From: Planctomycetota bacterium | GTDB lineage: Bacteria > Planctomycetota > PUPC01 > JACPCR01 | Length of the DNA stretch: 8,224 nt | Direction of reading: 5' to 3' | Assembly (NCBI GenBank): GCA_030740295.1 | Contig: JASLXP010000057.1 | Coordinates: 1-8,224, forward strand | Shown here: positions 7,201-8,224 of the stretch, piece by piece | How the letters are laid out: every line of letters begins with the position of its first letter | Numbering within the stretch: position 1 is the stretch's first letter | Position numbers and translations under genes: made by a program | The notes under the pieces: generated by a model | Databases searched by the model: none | What the model was told of the DNA's origin: nothing | The model's input: the letters and a program-made list of their open reading frames with translations, nothing else

Positions 7201-7879
7201 CATTCGGGAGGCCGCGCTGGCGGCCCTTCTTACCGCGACAGGCGACGTGAATGGCATCTACACCGAATCGGCAAAGAGCATCGAGCGCCTGGCCGACTTT
7301 GTGAATGCAACCCGATGGCTGAAAAACAAGGCCATCCTCAAATCGATGTCTCCCATGATTCGGCCGCTGGTGAAGGGCTTGCCGGAGCATCTGGATTCAA
7401 ACAAGCAAGCGCCCAGGGGGCAGATTGTCCGCATCGAGCTTCCTCATCGTGGAGTGCTCACACTCTCCGAGGTACAGATTTTCAGCGGGGGCAAGAACAT
7501 CGCCCGAGGTGGCACCGCGCGCCAGTCGAGCATTGACTACAATGGTCCGGCACACCGCGCTATCGATGGGAAAACCGACGGCATTTACAACAACCGCACC
7601 TCTACTCACACCAACGAAGAAGACAACCCGTGGTGGGAAGTCGACCTCGGCATCACCCATCCCATCGATACCATCACCATCTGGAATCGCACGGAAGGCA
7701 ACCATGGAGGGCGTTTGAACAACTTCAAGCTCACCGTTCTGGATCAGAATCGTAATGTGGTTTTTCTCAGCGAAAAGAACCCGGCTCCGCCGAAAAGTGT
7801 GACGCTTGTCCTGAGTTTTGATCCGGTGAAGCTCATCTCCTCCGCTGCGGCCCGTGCCCTGCCTCGTCTACCCAAGTAG
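4253..7879 (+). CDS. Secreted PVC-type multidomain protein: SGNH-like, dehydrogenase-type beta-propeller, HEAT repeats, discoidin; C-terminal redox domain absent
   Basis: This encodes a 1208-residue protein with a TTG start. An in-frame TGA lies two codons upstream and the next Met is residue 42, so TTG is the only start that keeps the signal peptide (about 1-19). Domains in order: SGNH/GDSL-like (about 26-225); linker with an RLFYHRYQPLN segment (about 255-305); propeller of the PVC 'putative membrane-bound dehydrogenase' family (about 340-685), with two calcium-type loops D-T-D-S-D-G (402-407) and D-T-N-G-D-G (445-450); HEAT-like helices (about 700-1040); and an F5/8 type C discoidin domain (about 1055-1190) with NIARGGTARQSS, AIDGKTDG and WWEVDLG landmarks. 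In the SGNH part the nucleophile position reads G-N (35-36) instead of G-D-S, and the DxxH aspartate is Ser202 before His205, so hydrolase activity is doubtful. The related proteins I know continue after discoidin into more helices and a heme c or copper-type domain. This one ends at ALPRLPK with no CxxCH anywhere. Expected location is the periplasm or cell surface, probably in glycan or carbohydrate oxidation. Confidence 0.9.
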   Translation: MRIKTFLLPLLTLAAVITCEPLLKLNPGDRIAIVGNGFGARMRYHGQLESMIHARFPNHKLKVRNFSWAGEEPSHRFRPHKYDWYGRRIIDTFKPNVFILCFGMNASFRGAGALKEFRDHYHWKIKDLRGRKYDKNLRFVLVSPIAQPFDPGGKLDHRNKLLKTFSDTVKRIAGEFKILFVDLYEPSRAWYQTSDAGELSHSGIHLTEEGYRLASAEIAGHLFGEVGIAPPGEPETVGKTAPEDRLTEEVRQKSRLFYHRYQPLNGRYVYSDEKRHYGDKSFKEESKKLDQIIAVHDRRIWALARGEEVSKKPDYSKTIRLKPERNDKPAKILTTAESQASFELPKGYQIHAFASEEKFPELRNPSCIVFDNEGRLWVSTMPGYPHFLPGSRFEGKILIFEDTDSDGRADKSTVFADGLHHTLSFELGHGGAYVTQNADLLFFKDTNGDGRADERRILLQGFGTENSIHGNNSLVWGPEGALYFQHGNDIRSQVETPYGVKKFEHSTIVRYEPKTHKLEAHTRIEATNTWGHVFDKWGQNFLGEPMHARVFHVAPVASRLGFPHRHRLTKEIFKQHLRPISGLALVSSSQFPYYMQDRMVVANCLHLPMIRAHSLDDDGSTFKRTTEADFIRSKDKFFRPVGLRFGPDGALYIVDWCNPIIGHTQHSFRHPHRDKKHGRIWRVTNVLKRLLPSFQVKGATIPELLNQLSLLEDNARYRARRELGSRDSKKVVAAVKQWTKRLDLNSPERRRLALEGLWVLQHHHSPDEALLKKLLFASDYRVRAAATRVLRYWLNEIPGAAALLTKQANDPDPLVRLETINAASAFRDHRATEIVLETLRYHRDYALVHAFDESMRTLEPYIKSAILAGKEVCKDNPAGIKYILGRVNDHELVRLPRIKEVCKTILARDVVGLEHRMDALKKLAGFNSKPATAVLLDQLYGSEKAKKERVESLCALLPMLDKKELLAVTADLKKIAGEFPREIIREAALAALLTATGDVNGIYTESAKSIERLADFVNATRWLKNKAILKSMSPMIRPLVKGLPEHLDSNKQAPRGQIVRIELPHRGVLTLSEVQIFSGGKNIARGGTARQSSIDYNGPAHRAIDGKTDGIYNNRTSTHTNEEDNPWWEVDLGITHPIDTITIWNRTEGNHGGRLNNFKLTVLDQNRNVVFLSEKNPAPPKSVTLVLSFDPVKLISSAAARALPRLPK

Positions 7880-7901
7880 GCGCAAAGGGCGCTGAAACCT
7901 G

Positions 7902-7929
7902 AGAGGGGCTGTAATGTTTAGAGGGGCTG
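7902..7929. repeat. Two tandem AGAGGGGCTG copies
   Basis: AGAGGGGCTG occurs at 7902-7911 and 7920-7929, an 18-base period, just after the large gene's stop and immediately before the CTCTTACTTTTG motif. It appears to be the left end of the downstream repeat block. Function is unknown. Confidence 0.5.
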
Positions 7930-7930
7930 A

Positions 7931-8028
7931 CTCTTACTTTTGGTCTTGCTTTTAATCTCTGCTTTCTTTGATTTTCTGGAGCAATCCATTCAGTGGTACG
8001 GCCTCTTACTTTTAATCTTCACTTTCTT
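7931..8028. repeat. Two degenerate copies of a pyrimidine-rich intergenic repeat
   Basis: Copy A contains CTCTTACTTTTG (7931-7942) followed by CTTTTAATCTCTGCTTTCTT (7949-7968). Copy B contains CTCTTACTTTTA (8003-8014), partly merged with CTTTTAATCTTCACTTTCTT (8009-8028). The two 20-base parts agree at 17 of 20 positions. The + strand is almost pure pyrimidine in these stretches, so a transcript of the other strand would be A/G-rich. Similar strings occur between genes in PVC genomes, as I recall; their origin is not clear to me. Confidence 0.55.
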
Positions 8029-8050
8029 CCGTGGTTCTTCAGGTGTGTGG

Positions 8051-8150
8051 GGTTCTAGAACCAGAACCAGGTAGCGCACTTTCCGTGCGCTTTTACGCCG
8101 AAGGCGTTGAACAACATAGCCCAGGGCAAGCGTAGCGCCGCCCTGGGTAT
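8051..8150. repeat. Cluster of four palindromes/hairpins (REP-like element)
   Basis: Four palindromic units follow each other: GGTTCTAGAACC, a perfect 12-base palindrome (8051-8062); AGCGCAC-tttcc-GTGCGCT (8073-8091); ACGCC-gaa-GGCGT (8095-8107); and CCCAGGGC-12 bases-GCCCTGGG (8120-8147). The last can be extended outward to 8116-8150 around a bulged G, with an inner GCG-tag-CGC helix. The density of hairpins in 100 bases, in what seems a convergent intergenic region, fits a repetitive extragenic palindromic element of the kind mobilised by REP-associated tyrosine transposases. No transposase is in the window. I recall similar CCCAGGG/CCCTGGG elements in planctomycete-type genomes, but cannot confirm copy number here. 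Confidence 0.55.
8073..8094 (+). terminator. Possible rho-independent terminator for the rightward gene
   Basis: A 7-base-pair stem (AGCGCAC / GTGCGCT) with a 5-base loop is followed by a short T run (8091-8094). It lies about 190 bases after the stop of the large rightward gene, with no gene between. The T run is short and the hairpin belongs to the palindrome cluster, so a terminator role may be incidental. Confidence 0.35.
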
Positions 8151-8166
8151 AAATGCCACCTCCGAC

Positions 8167-8224
8167 CTATGCCAACAGCGCAAACTCCGGCCAATCTGGA
8201 ATCGCCTCAAACACGCATGTATGC
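8167..8224 (-). CDS. Possible C-terminal end of a leftward gene entering from the right edge
   Basis: Leftward from the right edge, one frame gives 18 residues ending in DWPEFALLA and then a TAG (8169-8167). The residues look protein-like (hydrophobic and Trp/Pro-containing) but are too few to assign. If real, this gene converges on the large rightward gene, with the repeat block between them. The same frame stays open for 58 more codons beyond the TAG, to a TGA at 7992-7990, so the boundary is uncertain. It could also be non-coding flank of the palindrome element. Confidence 0.25.
   Translation of the reverse strand, partial: HTCVFEAIPDWPEFALLA

Noticed and set aside
7880..7892. GCGC-aaagg-GCGC hairpin directly after the large gene's stop as its terminator
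   Set aside because: The stem is only four base pairs and no T run follows; the hairpin at 8073-8091 is a better candidate.
8051..8150. CRISPR array
   Set aside because: The palindromic units differ from one another in sequence and spacing, and there is no repeated unit with unique spacers.

Overview
This window looks like chromosomal DNA from a bacterium of the Planctomycetota-Verrucomicrobiota (PVC) group. The main evidence is the large rightward gene. Its SGNH-like domain, 'Pirellula/Verrucomicrobium-type' dehydrogenase propeller, HEAT repeats and discoidin domain form an architecture I know only from that group. Moderately high GC, weak Shine-Dalgarno signals and short pyrimidine-rich intergenic repeats fit this. 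I cannot choose between the two phyla from the sequence alone.

Layout. A leftward gene set occupies 1-3892. It starts at 3892 with a 246-residue cytoplasmic protein of a family I cannot name (3152-3892). After a 25-base gap comes a 780-residue FAD-dependent oxidoreductase with about 300 extra C-terminal beta-rich residues (784-3126). Its stop codon overlaps the ATG of a possible 22-codon reading frame (716-784). That frame's stop overlaps the ATG of a secreted protein made of repeated modules of about 145 residues (1-719), which runs off the left edge. The tight spacing and stop/start overlaps suggest one transcript. A 360-base non-coding divergent region (3893-4252) separates this operon from the rightward gene at 4253-7879. 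That gene encodes a secreted 1208-residue multidomain protein of the PVC membrane-bound dehydrogenase group. It lacks the heme-binding or other redox domain usually found at the C-terminus. From 7880 to the right edge there is mostly repeat DNA: two degenerate copies of a pyrimidine-rich motif, then a cluster of four palindromes or hairpins. The last 58 bases may hold the end of a leftward gene.

How the parts may work together (inference). The FAD enzyme, the secreted modular protein and the secreted dehydrogenase-like protein all carry beta-sandwich or discoidin-like modules. In PVC bacteria these commonly accompany extracellular or periplasmic glycan handling. The 246-residue protein has glycine-rich loops that recall phosphosugar-isomerase or CoA-transferase-like folds. 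An oxidative sugar-catabolism cassette is therefore a reasonable working guess, but no substrate can be read from the sequence. The points most worth a second look are the truncated redox protein with a degenerate SGNH active site, the unnamed family paired with the FAD enzyme, the exact 145-residue modules in the secreted protein, and the repeat block at the right end.
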